Of a stretch of DNA of 64,000 nucleotides, positions 55,240-63,897 are shown in pieces. Origin of the DNA: Pseudoalteromonas sp. DL-6 (lineage in GTDB: Bacteria > Pseudomonadota > Gammaproteobacteria > Enterobacterales > Alteromonadaceae); contig NZ_CP019770.1 of the NCBI RefSeq assembly GCF_004328665.1, positions 1,426,001-1,490,000 of the forward strand, given 5' to 3'. Position numbers and translations under genes: made by a program. The notes under the pieces were generated by a model that saw only the letters and a program-made list of their open reading frames with translations, made no database searches and had not been told where the DNA came from. How positions within the stretch are numbered: the stretch's first letter is position 1; every line of letters starts with the position of its first letter.

Positions 55240-55716
55240 ATGAATAAAGCCCATGTTACTGAGCACCTGCGTTTTGCATTAGATGAGCAACTAAACACTG
55301 CAAAAATTGCAGCTCAAACAGCCCACGATACCGCTACTCATGAAGAAAGTATTGCAGAAACCCAATACGACACCCTCGGGCTTGAAGCTGCCTATTTAGC
55401 ACAAGGTCACGCAGAGCGAGTTAATGAGTGCTATAAAGAAATACAACTATTTGAAGCCATATACAACGAACCCGTTACAGGCACCATCGCTATAAGCTCA
55501 TTAGTATGTTTAGAAGACGATGCCGGCACACAAAAATGGTTTTATTTAGGCCCAGCAGCTGGTGGATTAACCGTTGATATTAAAGGCACAACTATTCAAG
55601 TACTTACCTCTGGTGCCCCTTTAGGGCAACAGTTATTAGGTAAACAAGTCGATGATGAAGTTAACTTAACTATCGGCGATGTAAAACATAGTTACGATGT
55701 GGTTAAAGTGCTTTGA
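55240..55716 (+). CDS. GreA/GreB-like transcript cleavage factor family protein
   Basis: 158 residues. An N-terminal coiled hairpin (about 1-75) contains AETQYDTLGLEAAYLAQG, where Gre factors have their acidic tip. The C-terminal FKBP-like domain carries TSGAPLGQQLLGKQVDDEVNLTIG, the GreA/GreB signature (SP.G.ALLGK..GD.V). The hairpin tip differs from classic GreA (no LSENAEY), so cleavage activity on RNA polymerase is not assured; it may be a pore-binding regulator. The gene begins 40 bp after the MITE-like element. Confidence 0.8.
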   Translation: MNKAHVTEHLRFALDEQLNTAKIAAQTAHDTATHEESIAETQYDTLGLEAAYLAQGHAERVNECYKEIQLFEAIYNEPVTGTIAISSLVCLEDDAGTQKWFYLGPAAGGLTVDIKGTTIQVLTSGAPLGQQLLGKQVDDEVNLTIGDVKHSYDVVKVL

Positions 55717-55820
55717 ATGTAGTATTTATTTGTCTCTTACTCTGAGGCGCAGCATCTCGTAGGCCTCTTTGTTAAATTATTGCCTAAAACTTATAGAATA
55801 AAATTAAAGATGAGCCGTTT

Positions 55821-56372
55821 ATGAACTTAGTATTGGTCAGTGATATTTTTGGTAATACAGCGGCTTTAAAAGCATTAGCTGAAAAACTAAACGCTCAGTC
55901 TATTGTCGATCCCTATGGCGGGGTTGATATGGCGTTTAACTGTGAACAGCAGGCCTATGAGTATTTTAGCCAGCATATTGGCCTTGATGAGTATGTAGCT
56001 ATTTTACAAAAAGCGATTAAACCACTCGCTGGCAACACTATATTGATAGGTTTTAGTGTTGGCGCATCGGCAATTTGGTCAATGTCTGCACACCCGGCGA
56101 TTAAAACGATAGCTAAGGGCATTTGTTTTTACAGCTCACAAATTAGGCACCATACAGATATACAACCACAATTTGAGATTGAACTCATATTTCCGTATTA
56201 TGAGCCGCACTTTGATGTTAAATCACTACAGGTGGAGCTTGCAACAAAGGCTAATGTTAACGTAAAGCATGTTGATTACTTACATGGTTTTATGAACCCA
56301 CACTCAAGTGATTTTAATCAGAATGCCTACGATCAAACATTAGCTGCGCTATCTAAAGAACTAAAAAATTAG
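55821..56372 (+). CDS. dienelactone-hydrolase-like alpha/beta hydrolase
   Basis: 183 residues. Nucleophile elbow GFSVGAS (about residues 78-84), a short strand set, and the His of YLHGFMNPHS near the C terminus are those of small DLH family enzymes; the third residue is probably Asp or Glu in ELIFPYYEPHFD. It has no signal peptide. The usual Cys nucleophile of true dienelactone hydrolase is a Ser here. Substrate unknown. Confidence 0.82.
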   Translation: MNLVLVSDIFGNTAALKALAEKLNAQSIVDPYGGVDMAFNCEQQAYEYFSQHIGLDEYVAILQKAIKPLAGNTILIGFSVGASAIWSMSAHPAIKTIAKGICFYSSQIRHHTDIQPQFEIELIFPYYEPHFDVKSLQVELATKANVNVKHVDYLHGFMNPHSSDFNQNAYDQTLAALSKELKN

Positions 56373-56400
56373 CAGTTAAGCGTTATTACTTTCTGTAATT

Positions 56401-56736
56401 TCATGCTTTTTTCACAAACTTGGCCGTTACCATCATTTCGCCAATACCATCGACTTTACAATCTAGCTGGTGATCTTTTTTATCAAGCACACGTCTAACT
56501 ACCGCTTTCGTGCCAATTTTTATAACCTGAGAACTGCCTTTAATTTTTAAATCTTTGGCTACGGTTACTTTGTCACCATCGGCTAGTAAAGTGCCGTTTG
56601 CATCTTTTACCAAAATAGCGTCTTCATCGCTTGTATTATTTGGGTTCCATTCATAAGCACATTCTGGGCATATAAGCAGCTGTTGGTCTTCGTAAACGTA
56701 TTCACATTGGCATTTAGGACAAGCGGGAAGAGACAT
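56401..56736 (-). CDS. yjdM: zinc-ribbon protein YjdM (PhnA family)
   Basis: 111 residues: N-terminal zinc ribbon [25 protein letters not shown], followed by the PhnA-like beta barrel [41 protein letters not shown]. The name phnA comes from a phosphonate locus, but the E. coli protein is not a phosphonoacetate hydrolase; its role is unknown. I start at MSLPACPKC (56736) as in homologues; a longer frame begins at 56745. Confidence 0.92.
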   Translation of the reverse strand: MSLPACPKCQCEYVYEDQQLLICPECAYEWNPNNTSDEDAILVKDANGTLLADGDKVTVAKDLKIKGSSQVIKIGTKAVVRRVLDKKDHQLDCKVDGIGEMMVTAKFVKKA

Positions 56737-56921
56737 AATGATCACTTTTAGTATTAAATTTTGGCTATTTTAAAACACAAATTAGCAATAAAAAAGTTCA
56801 TCAAAAATTTTTATCTTTACGCTAAAAATATCTCGTTTGTGCGTATCTAAAAAAGGGCTTATAAAGCAAGTGTCGCTTAAGCAATTTAAGCGCTAACGTT
56901 TATAGTAGATATTCGTTAAAG

Positions 56922-56972
56922 CACCTATCGTATTAAGTGATTTGCTAAATGCTGCACTTAGTGCGATAGGTG
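56922..56972. other. isolated stem-loop, possible small RNA or terminator
   Basis: Perfect 9-bp arms CACCTATCG / CGATAGGTG with an inner AAGTG / CACTT pair. The right side has GTTTCTATTTG, a weak T-rich tail. No adjacent gene explains it as a terminator for either strand. Confidence 0.4.
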
Positions 56973-57032
56973 TTTCTATTTGCTGTTTAACTACCTGAGC
57001 TAACTAGCCAGGGATTTTTATATTTTGACTCA

Positions 57033-57298
57033 GGGCCTGTTGACCTTTGCGGATTAAAATTTGTTCAAACTAGGGGCGGTTTAATCGCGGCGTGAGGCTT
57101 GTAACCTAGTGGACTAAGTCAAAGCCGAGCAACAAAGAGTAAATCGCCTCTAGGCAGAACCCTACGGGCAGCGCCTGTTTGGCATTGATGCTGCGTTATC
57201 GCCTATTTATGTGGAGAAAACCACACCACATAGGCTCCGCCTTGCCTAAATACCAAACAGACTGCTGCAAATTTAACCTTTAAAGGTCAGCAGACCCC
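57033..57298. repeat. 266-bp palindrome-ended dispersed repeat abutting the ATP-grasp gene
   Basis: Ends GGGCCTGTTGACCTTT (57033-57048) and AAAGGTCAGCAGACCC (57282-57297) are inverted copies with two mismatches in 16. Inside, the arms CCTATTTATGTGG and CCACATAGG also pair. It holds no gene. Its base composition (GC-richer than the surroundings) is unlike the flanks. The right end supplies part of the ribosome site for the next gene. Confidence 0.65.
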
Positions 57299-57308
57299 AG
57301 GAAAAGTC

Positions 57309-58703
57309 GTGTTTAAAACCTTAATTGTGGTTGATAACAATGAGCAAGCACTTGCTCTTTCATTTGAAAATGTAATTACATTTGACACCTATTTACGAGA
57401 TTACCCCAAACGTAACGAACCTAAAACCCGCATTATTAATTTATGCGACTCAAGCCAATACTTGAGTAAGGGTTATTATTGTTCTTTGCTTGCAGAAGCC
57501 CGCAAACACCAAGTATTACCAAGCGTTAAAACAATAAACGCGCTTAGAAGTGGACAAGCACCTATTTTAAATACTGGGCATATTGATGGCGCAGTATATT
57601 TTGGTAATGCTCTAAACGAATTACAAGGTAAAGCGGCTAAATCGGTATTTAAACAATACCCAGCGCCTATTTTATTTGTCGATCAGCAAGGTTTATTGCA
57701 ACAAGGCTCTTTAACCTCATTAAGTGAGCAACAATATGCTGCGTTTATTGAAAAGCTCAATGAGTTTACCCAAACGCAATGGCGTATTGGTAAAGTAGAG
57801 CGCCGTTTTCGTTGGGATATGGCGATATTGGTTGATCATAACGAAAAAGTACCGCCAAGTGATAAAGATGCAATAGCCCGTTTTATAAAAGCAGCAGCGA
57901 AACATGGTATTAACGCAAAAGCACTCAGCTTTGATGAAATAGACAATATTGCCCAGTTTGATGCATTATTTATTCGCCAAACTACAGCAATTGACCACCC
58001 AACCTACCGGCTTGCAAGTAAAGCGCAAAGCCTCGGGTTAGTGGTAATTGACGATGCTGAATCTATTTTACGTTGTTGTAATAAAGTGTACTTACATGAT
58101 GCATTCAATTATCAAAAAGTACCGAGTTTAAAAACAGTAGTAGTGGCTGATAAATCAAGCGATACCATTGAGCAATTAGAAGCTGCATTTACTTATCCGC
58201 TGGTATTAAAAATGCCAGAAGGGTCGTTTTCAAAAGGCGTTTATAAAGTTGCTAATCGTGATGAATTAGAAGCTAAGCTTAGTGAATTATTCGCACTGAG
58301 TGCGCTGGTATTGGCACAAGAGTACATGTACACCGAATACGATTGGCGCGTAGGGGTACTTAATGGTCGTGCTATTTATGCATGTCGTTATTTAATGGCG
58401 CGTAACCATTGGCAAATATACAACCATGACGCTAAGCGGTTTTTTTCCGGTGGCTTTGAAACGTTACCTACCTTTGAGTTACCAAAAGCCGTGTTAGACG
58501 CTGCTTTAAAGGCCTGCAAAACAGTGGGTAAAGGTTTATACGGTGTAGACGTAAAAGAGCACCAAGGTCGTGCGTATGTATTGGAAGTAAACGACAATCC
58601 AAGCATTGATCACAAAGTAGAAGATGGTTACTTAGGTGACGAGCTATACATGATCATTATGGATGAGTTTAAACAGCGTTTAGAAGCACGAGGCCGCGGC
58701 TAA
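57309..58703 (+). CDS. RimK-like ATP-grasp ligase with N-terminal RLAN domain
   Basis: 464 residues. The first about 150 residues (RIINLCDSSQYLSKGYYCSLLAEARKHQVLPS) form the RLAN module found before RimK-like enzymes. The ATP-grasp domain follows: FIRQTTAIDHPTYRLA, Lys in YPLVLKMPEGSFSKGV, VLAQEYMYTEYDWRVGVLNG, and the metal site GVDVKEHQGRAYVLEVNDNPSID. It should join an amino acid to a peptide or small molecule through an acyl phosphate. GTG 57309 is the start, with AGGAAA formed at the junction of the upstream repeat. It overlaps the next gene by one base, so the two act together. Confidence 0.9.
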   Translation: MFKTLIVVDNNEQALALSFENVITFDTYLRDYPKRNEPKTRIINLCDSSQYLSKGYYCSLLAEARKHQVLPSVKTINALRSGQAPILNTGHIDGAVYFGNALNELQGKAAKSVFKQYPAPILFVDQQGLLQQGSLTSLSEQQYAAFIEKLNEFTQTQWRIGKVERRFRWDMAILVDHNEKVPPSDKDAIARFIKAAAKHGINAKALSFDEIDNIAQFDALFIRQTTAIDHPTYRLASKAQSLGLVVIDDAESILRCCNKVYLHDAFNYQKVPSLKTVVVADKSSDTIEQLEAAFTYPLVLKMPEGSFSKGVYKVANRDELEAKLSELFALSALVLAQEYMYTEYDWRVGVLNGRAIYACRYLMARNHWQIYNHDAKRFFSGGFETLPTFELPKAVLDAALKACKTVGKGLYGVDVKEHQGRAYVLEVNDNPSIDHKVEDGYLGDELYMIIMDEFKQRLEARGRG

Positions 58704-59854
58704 TGCCTATTGCTCTGGCTGAAAAAGTAATAATGGCAGAGGCGACTAAGCTAGTTATTCGCCCTGCAATAACCTCTGACTTAAAGGCGTTGGTGGCGCT
58801 TGAAAATACTTGCTTTAGTAACGATAAGCTAAGTGCGCGAAGTTTAAAGCGCTGGCTTGGGGCTAAACATGGGATTTTATTAGTTGCTGAGCAAAATGCG
58901 CAACTATGTGGCTATGGTTTAGTGTGGTGCCATAAAGGCACGCGTTTAGCGCGTTTGTATTCGTTAGCCGTATTACCAACGATGCAGGGCAAGGGGATAG
59001 CCAAAAAATTACTCAATGCGCTTGAAAAAGCGACCAGTGAGCGTGGACGTATTTATTTACGCCTAGAAGTTGCAGTAAATAACGACAGCGCCATTGGGCT
59101 TTATAAAAGTGTGGGGTATCGCGTATTTGGTCAATACAGTGATTATTATGACGATCACAGTGATGCCTTACGCATGCAAAAAAATATTCGCCAAACCAGT
59201 GAGTTGCAGGTTGAGCGTTTAACGCCATGGTATCAGCAAACCACCGAGTTTACCTGTGGTCCTGCTGCGTTATTAATGGCAATGGCTGCTCTTGACTCAA
59301 ACACAGAGCTGAGTCAGTCACATGAATTAGCTTTGTGGCGTGAAGGCACCACTATTTTTATGACCTCTGGACATGGCGGGTGTCACCCGTTTGGTTTAGC
59401 ACTGGCTGCAAATAAACGCGGTTTTACAAGTGAGGTAATTGTTAATACATCTGAACCATTATTTTTAGATGGGGTTCGCAGTGATAACAAAAAAACAGTA
59501 TTGGCCACGGTTCATCAACAGTTTGTTGAAGGTATTGCAGCGGCAAATATTTCAGTTACACAAAAAGATGTTGAATTAACTGACATAGAAAACTGGTTGA
59601 GTCAGGGATTTAGTGTGTTGCTGTTAATTAGTACCTATCGGTTTGATGGTAAAAAATCACCGCACTGGGTGTGTGTAACCCATTTAGATGCACATTGTGT
59701 TTACGTACATGACCCATTTTGCGAGCCTGGTAATGACAACCAGCTAGCAATAGATTGTCAGTATGTACCAATTGCACGCAGCGACTTTAGTAAAATGTCG
59801 GTATTTGGTAGCCAAAGGCTCAGAACGGCAGTTGCTATTGGAAAAGTAAAATAG
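58703..59854 (+). CDS. fused GNAT acetyltransferase and C39-like peptidase
   Basis: 383 residues in two domains. GNAT domain at about 15-155: LVIRPAITSDLKALVALENTCF, then LYSLAVLPTMQGKGIAKKLLNALE with the acetyl-CoA loop. Papain-like C39-type domain at about 175-375: Cys in TEFTCGPAALLMAM, His in SPHWVCVTHLD and Asp in VYVHDPFCEP, a full triad. ABC-transporter bacteriocin peptidases have the same fold, but no transporter is here. The TAATG overlap with the ATP-grasp gene implies a ligase-acetylase-peptidase module, as proposed for peptide-modifying gene neighbourhoods by Iyer, Aravind and colleagues. The substrate is unknown. Confidence 0.88.
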   Translation: MPIALAEKVIMAEATKLVIRPAITSDLKALVALENTCFSNDKLSARSLKRWLGAKHGILLVAEQNAQLCGYGLVWCHKGTRLARLYSLAVLPTMQGKGIAKKLLNALEKATSERGRIYLRLEVAVNNDSAIGLYKSVGYRVFGQYSDYYDDHSDALRMQKNIRQTSELQVERLTPWYQQTTEFTCGPAALLMAMAALDSNTELSQSHELALWREGTTIFMTSGHGGCHPFGLALAANKRGFTSEVIVNTSEPLFLDGVRSDNKKTVLATVHQQFVEGIAAANISVTQKDVELTDIENWLSQGFSVLLLISTYRFDGKKSPHWVCVTHLDAHCVYVHDPFCEPGNDNQLAIDCQYVPIARSDFSKMSVFGSQRLRTAVAIGKVK

Positions 59855-59867
59855 ATTAGGATATTAA

Positions 59868-60380
59868 GTGACATTTTTAGATTTTATCGATGTAGCGCCA
59901 TATTCATGGGCAGCCATCGGCACCGCTGCTTTTTGTGGCGCTATTATTGGTATAGAACGCCAATTGCGCGGCAAACCCGTAGGTATTCGCACATCTGCGT
60001 TAATAACCTTAGGTACATATTTGTTTTTATCAACGGCATTTAACTTACAGGGAGATGTGATTGATCATTCTCGAGTAGTGGGGCAAATAATCACGGGTAT
60101 TGGCTTTTTAGGCGCAGGCGTTATGCTGGCAAAAGATGGTGCCGTGGTAGGGGTTACATCCGCTGCCACTATTTGGGTGCTCGCGTCTATTGGGGTGATG
60201 ATAGCAACCGAAAACCTAGGTGCTGCAATTAAGCTTTCTATACTGGTGGTTGGTATTTTATATGGTGTTGATGTGCTCGAAGCTAAGTTTAAAAGTCTCA
60301 GCAAAGGTGTGCACGCTAAAGTAAAAAGTTATCATAAACGTTATTATCGAAAAGACAGTATAGATACCGAACGCCACTAA
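59868..60380 (+). CDS. MgtC/SapB family membrane protein
   Basis: 170 residues with four to five membrane segments and the family motifs GAIIGIERQLRGKPVGIRTSALITLGTYLF and GQIITGIGFLGAGVMLAKDGAVVGVTSAATIWVLASIGV. The C terminus is short and basic, without the soluble domain of Salmonella MgtC. Members affect Mg2+ limitation and membrane potential; the function here is unknown. GTG 59868 has TAGGA upstream, 13 bp after the peptidase gene, so it may share that transcript. Confidence 0.9.
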   Translation: MTFLDFIDVAPYSWAAIGTAAFCGAIIGIERQLRGKPVGIRTSALITLGTYLFLSTAFNLQGDVIDHSRVVGQIITGIGFLGAGVMLAKDGAVVGVTSAATIWVLASIGVMIATENLGAAIKLSILVVGILYGVDVLEAKFKSLSKGVHAKVKSYHKRYYRKDSIDTERH

Positions 60381-60397
60381 ATAGTGGCGTTTTTTAT
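60371..60397 (+). terminator. intrinsic terminator overlapping the end of the MgtC-like gene
   Basis: Stem ACGCCACT / AGTGGCGT (60371-60378 and 60383-60390) and T run. The stop codon lies inside the hairpin, and the T run overlaps the stop of the convergent EAL gene. Confidence 0.88.
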
Positions 60398-61623
60398 GCT
60401 GGTAGAGTTGCGTTTAGTAAACTAAGTGCATCGTTAATTGCTGCGGGGCGGCCAATAAAATAACCTTGCACACTATCTACATTGAGCTTTCTTAACGAGT
60501 TGAGTTCTTCTTCGGTTTCAATTCCTTCGGCAACGATGGTGCAGTCGATTGCTTTTGCAAACCCGCACAGTGCTTTGGCCAGCAAAAATTTTCGATCGTC
60601 AGTGTTTATGTTTTGAGTGAGGCTGATATCTAATTTAATAATGTCGGCTTCAAGCTCTAATATGTGCTGAAACGATGAAAAGCCTGCGCCTACATCATCA
60701 ATAGCTAAGCGAAGCCCTCTGTTTCTAAGCGGCGTAAGTGCAGCTCGCATTTTTTCGTAGTCTGAGATTGGCGAATGCTCGGTGATCTCTAACACCAGCC
60801 TGGTGCAGTCACTTTGTTGTAATGTATGTTCAAGTGCACCGCTTAGAATATGCGAAGGTGAGCAATTAATGGCAATGTAAATTGTATCATTTAATTGTGC
60901 CATGTCTTTGACTGCATTTTTAATGGCTAGCATTTCTAATGCTTCATTTAAGCCAACCTTACTTGCTTCTTTAAACCATATATCAGGGGTTTTATAAGGA
61001 GTGGTAAAAAACCGAGCAAGTGATTCAAAACCCGCAATTTTATTATGGCGTAGACTATAAATAGGCTGGAAATACATACTAATATCATTATCGCTAATAA
61101 TTTGCTGAATAACTGATTTGGTATGAGTGTGCGATACACTTTTGGATAAGTTTTTTTCAATTAAGTCCGTCGCTATTTCAGAAATAATATTTAAAAACGA
61201 TAAATCGCGATCGTTTAAACTCTCATCATGATGTGATTTATAACAACAAAACGTGCCATACAGTTTGCCGTTCGACAGGTTGATAGGAACACCTATATAA
61301 GCGCCTATACCTAACTTTTTGGTCACCGGCATAGCCTTGGTTATAGGGTTAGCTTTGGTATTAGTAATAATTGGACTGAGCTTTTCATCGGTGATTTTTT
61401 GGCAATACGTTTCATTAATTGGATCGGCATTGCCCACTTTAACAATTTGGTTTTCAGAGGGGTTATCAACCACTTTAAAAACCCGCTCATCGTTAATAAA
61501 TTCAGATATAAAAGCAACATCCATATCTAAATGTTTGCGTACCAACGCGAGTAAGTTAGTTAGTTTAGCCTCAATGGATGTGTTGTTTTGTTGATCGACA
61601 AGTAGATTGGTAAATTTATCCAT
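60394..61623 (-). CDS. GAF-EAL cyclic-di-GMP phosphodiesterase
   Basis: 409 residues. GAF sensor at about 15-160 (MDVAFISEFINDERVFKVVD...GIGAYIGVPINLSNGKLYGTFCCYKS). EAL domain at about 175-405: FESLARF (E-x-L-x-R), INCSPSHIL, LEITEHSP, the DDVGAGFSSF metal loop, KLDISL and EGIETEEELN with QGYFIGRPA. The metal and catalytic residues are in place, so it should cleave c-di-GMP. No membrane segment. ATG 61623 is set by AGGGAGAT 8 bases upstream. It diverges from the GGDEF gene. Confidence 0.92.
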   Translation of the reverse strand: MDKFTNLLVDQQNNTSIEAKLTNLLALVRKHLDMDVAFISEFINDERVFKVVDNPSENQIVKVGNADPINETYCQKITDEKLSPIITNTKANPITKAMPVTKKLGIGAYIGVPINLSNGKLYGTFCCYKSHHDESLNDRDLSFLNIISEIATDLIEKNLSKSVSHTHTKSVIQQIISDNDISMYFQPIYSLRHNKIAGFESLARFFTTPYKTPDIWFKEASKVGLNEALEMLAIKNAVKDMAQLNDTIYIAINCSPSHILSGALEHTLQQSDCTRLVLEITEHSPISDYEKMRAALTPLRNRGLRLAIDDVGAGFSSFQHILELEADIIKLDISLTQNINTDDRKFLLAKALCGFAKAIDCTIVAEGIETEEELNSLRKLNVDSVQGYFIGRPAAINDALSLLNATLPA

Positions 61624-61851
61624 TGTGCTATCTCCCTGTTGTAATTTCACCACGCCTAATAGCTAATACTATAATTTATATGTATAAAAATATCTAATTA
61701 ATAACTGCATCAATCTGTGTTCACTCATATTTAAACTCAAGCTAGCTGTATATAAGTAGGCTCAGCTATAAGTTGTAGTTATTATCTATTTTGTTAATGC
61801 TAGGTTAATATGCGTGAGATTTATGGAAAGTAATAATTTAGAGGGATATTA

Positions 61852-62898
61852 ATGCATCAGCATTCATTTGATAAAACAGACGAAGTGAGACTCATTGTAT
61901 TTAAAAATATGAGTCTAATTATCTCAGTGGTTGCACTGATAGTGGCTTATATCAATATTTTTATAAATAAAAACATTGCTTTAGGTTTTATTGAACTGGC
62001 ATTGGCTATTTTTTGTATTTTTACCTATCAACAAATACTAACAAAGCGTTCTAAGTTGTGGCATCGTTACGCTGTTATCTATACTTACTTTGTGGTGGTG
62101 CTGCTTGCAATCGCAGTCATTAAATTAGACACAGGTATATCACATTGGCTGTGTACCTTTCCTGTATTGGTTTATTTATTATTTGGAAAGAAACAAGGCT
62201 TAATCAGCAGTTTTAGTTTATTGCTTGCCGTGTTACTCATTTTTTATATTATTGATAAAACGGTAACTCAGGTAAATTTCAAACTCATTACCAATGTATC
62301 TCTTACTTATATTATTGTATGGGGTATTTCTCACGTATTTGAATCAATGCGGGCCTCTAATCAAGAGGAAATTATTAATCTGGCACTTCGTGATACGTTA
62401 ACTCAAGCTTACAACCGCCGTGCTTTTAAAAGTCATTTTGATAAGCATATCGACTTTTCAAAGCCCTATTGTTTTGCTTTAGGGGATCTCGATTTTTTTA
62501 AAAAAGTAAATGATGAGTATGGCCACGACGCTGGTGATGCAGTACTAGTGCAATTAACCCAGTTATTTAAAACACATTTGGGTGATGAGCATGTTTACCG
62601 CTTTGGTGGTGAAGAATTTACATTAGTAGTAAATAATGATCTAGAGACGGCGATCACCGTAATGAATAAATTAAGAATTGATATAGAAAATCATCAATTT
62701 ACTTATTTGCAAAGCACATTAAATATCACCATTAGTCTAGGCTTGGTCGACATTGAAGCACGTGAGCATACTAACCTAAGTGATATTTTAAGGTTAGCCG
62801 ACAACTATCTGTATTTAGCAAAACAGAATGGTCGAAACTGTATAGTGAACGGCCGAACTAAAATATCAAACGAGTGTAGAGAAGTATTAACCAAATAA
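61852..62898 (+). CDS. membrane-bound GGDEF diguanylate cyclase
   Basis: 348 residues. Five to six hydrophobic segments fill residues 18-165, then a GGDEF domain: LRDTLTQAYNRRAFKSHF, LGDLDFFKKVNDEYGHDAGD and the active-site motif RFGGEEFTLVV. It should make c-di-GMP in response to a membrane-sensed signal. GAGGGATATTA precedes the ATG. The RxxD inhibitory site is not evident. Its last 12 bases overlap the convergent AraC gene. Confidence 0.93.
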   Translation: MHQHSFDKTDEVRLIVFKNMSLIISVVALIVAYINIFINKNIALGFIELALAIFCIFTYQQILTKRSKLWHRYAVIYTYFVVVLLAIAVIKLDTGISHWLCTFPVLVYLLFGKKQGLISSFSLLLAVLLIFYIIDKTVTQVNFKLITNVSLTYIIVWGISHVFESMRASNQEEIINLALRDTLTQAYNRRAFKSHFDKHIDFSKPYCFALGDLDFFKKVNDEYGHDAGDAVLVQLTQLFKTHLGDEHVYRFGGEEFTLVVNNDLETAITVMNKLRIDIENHQFTYLQSTLNITISLGLVDIEAREHTNLSDILRLADNYLYLAKQNGRNCIVNGRTKISNECREVLTK

Positions 62899-63897
62899 CT
62901 TTCGTCTGACTACTTTTCTGTATTCACTGGGTGTTTGGCGTAATACTTTTTTAAATACTCGGGTTAAATGCCCTTGGTCGTTGTAACCAACCTCTAGTGC
63001 AACCTCTTGAATTGACAAGTTAGAAGAAGCCAATAAATCTTTAGCGCCTTCTACTCGTAGCTGTTGCCAATACTCGATGGGGCTTTGGTTGGTGGCACTT
63101 CTAAATCGACGGGTAAAGGTGCGATAACTTAAACTAAATTGAGCTGCCACTTGTTGTAAATTAAGTTCACTGGCTAAATTTGTTTTTAACCAAAATTGTA
63201 TTTGTGCAATCAGTTCATCAGGGTGCCTATCTACTGCTCCCTCTAAATAACGTTGATCTTCGTAGGGTTTACGAATTTCATGGGAAAAGTTGCGCTCTAC
63301 ATGTTGCGCCGCTTCTTTACCGTAATATTGACTAATAATATGCACGATAACATCAGCAAGTGCATTTAAACTGGCTACGGTATACATACGCTCTGACTGA
63401 GTGATAAAAAAATCCGGTTTTAAACTTACATTAGGGTAGTCATGCTTAAACTGCTTAGCATAATGCCAATGCGTAGTTGCGGGGTGGCCGTCAAGTAAAC
63501 TAGCCTCTGCGACAAAGCAATTACCTGTGCCTACTCCAATTATATGACTTCCTACAGTAAAGCTCTCGCTCAACCAAGTGACTAATTGTTGATTAGTGCG
63601 AATCACTGGGCGTGGGTTACGCCAAATGCCTGGCACAATCACTAAATCGCAATAAGGTGAATTTTCGCTAGTACAATCAGGAATAATCGATAGTCCAGTT
63701 CGCGTCTTAATGGCATCACTATTTTTAGCCACTAAATGAATAGCCAGAGGTTTAAAGCTGTTTTTATCACTATGGCCTTTAGCAAATGCTTCGCCGGCAC
63801 TTAGCATTTCAATCGGTAGTGTAAGACTGGTTACCAGCAAGTGTTCAAACACCGCAATACCAATATTAATGGGAGGGGGTAATGGGTTATTGCTCAT
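62887..63897 (-). CDS. GlxA-type regulator: DJ-1/PfpI-like domain plus AraC helix-turn-helix
   Basis: 336 residues. N-terminal DJ-1-like sensor at about 8-190 with the pocket Cys in GVGTGNCFVAEASLLDGHPATTHW. C-terminal AraC domain: FSLSYRTFTRRFRSATNQSPIEYWQQLRVEGAKDLL and IQEVALEVGYNDQGHLTRVFKKVLRQTPSEYRKVV. ATG 63897 is preferred because GGAGC precedes it; the frame reads back to 63960. Members regulate amine or amino-acid catabolism. The target is unknown, and the 100 bp to the window end hold no gene. Confidence 0.92.
   Translation of the reverse strand: MSNNPLPPPINIGIAVFEHLLVTSLTLPIEMLSAGEAFAKGHSDKNSFKPLAIHLVAKNSDAIKTRTGLSIIPDCTSENSPYCDLVIVPGIWRNPRPVIRTNQQLVTWLSESFTVGSHIIGVGTGNCFVAEASLLDGHPATTHWHYAKQFKHDYPNVSLKPDFFITQSERMYTVASLNALADVIVHIISQYYGKEAAQHVERNFSHEIRKPYEDQRYLEGAVDRHPDELIAQIQFWLKTNLASELNLQQVAAQFSLSYRTFTRRFRSATNQSPIEYWQQLRVEGAKDLLASSNLSIQEVALEVGYNDQGHLTRVFKKVLRQTPSEYRKVVRRKLFG

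Larger units (their letters stand above)
56737..57308. other. 572-bp non-coding interval
   Basis: Between the yjdM start and the ATP-grasp start. It contains an AT-rich promoter region, a 51-bp stem-loop (56922-56972) and the 266-bp repeat (57033-57298). I see no gene in it. Confidence 0.7.
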
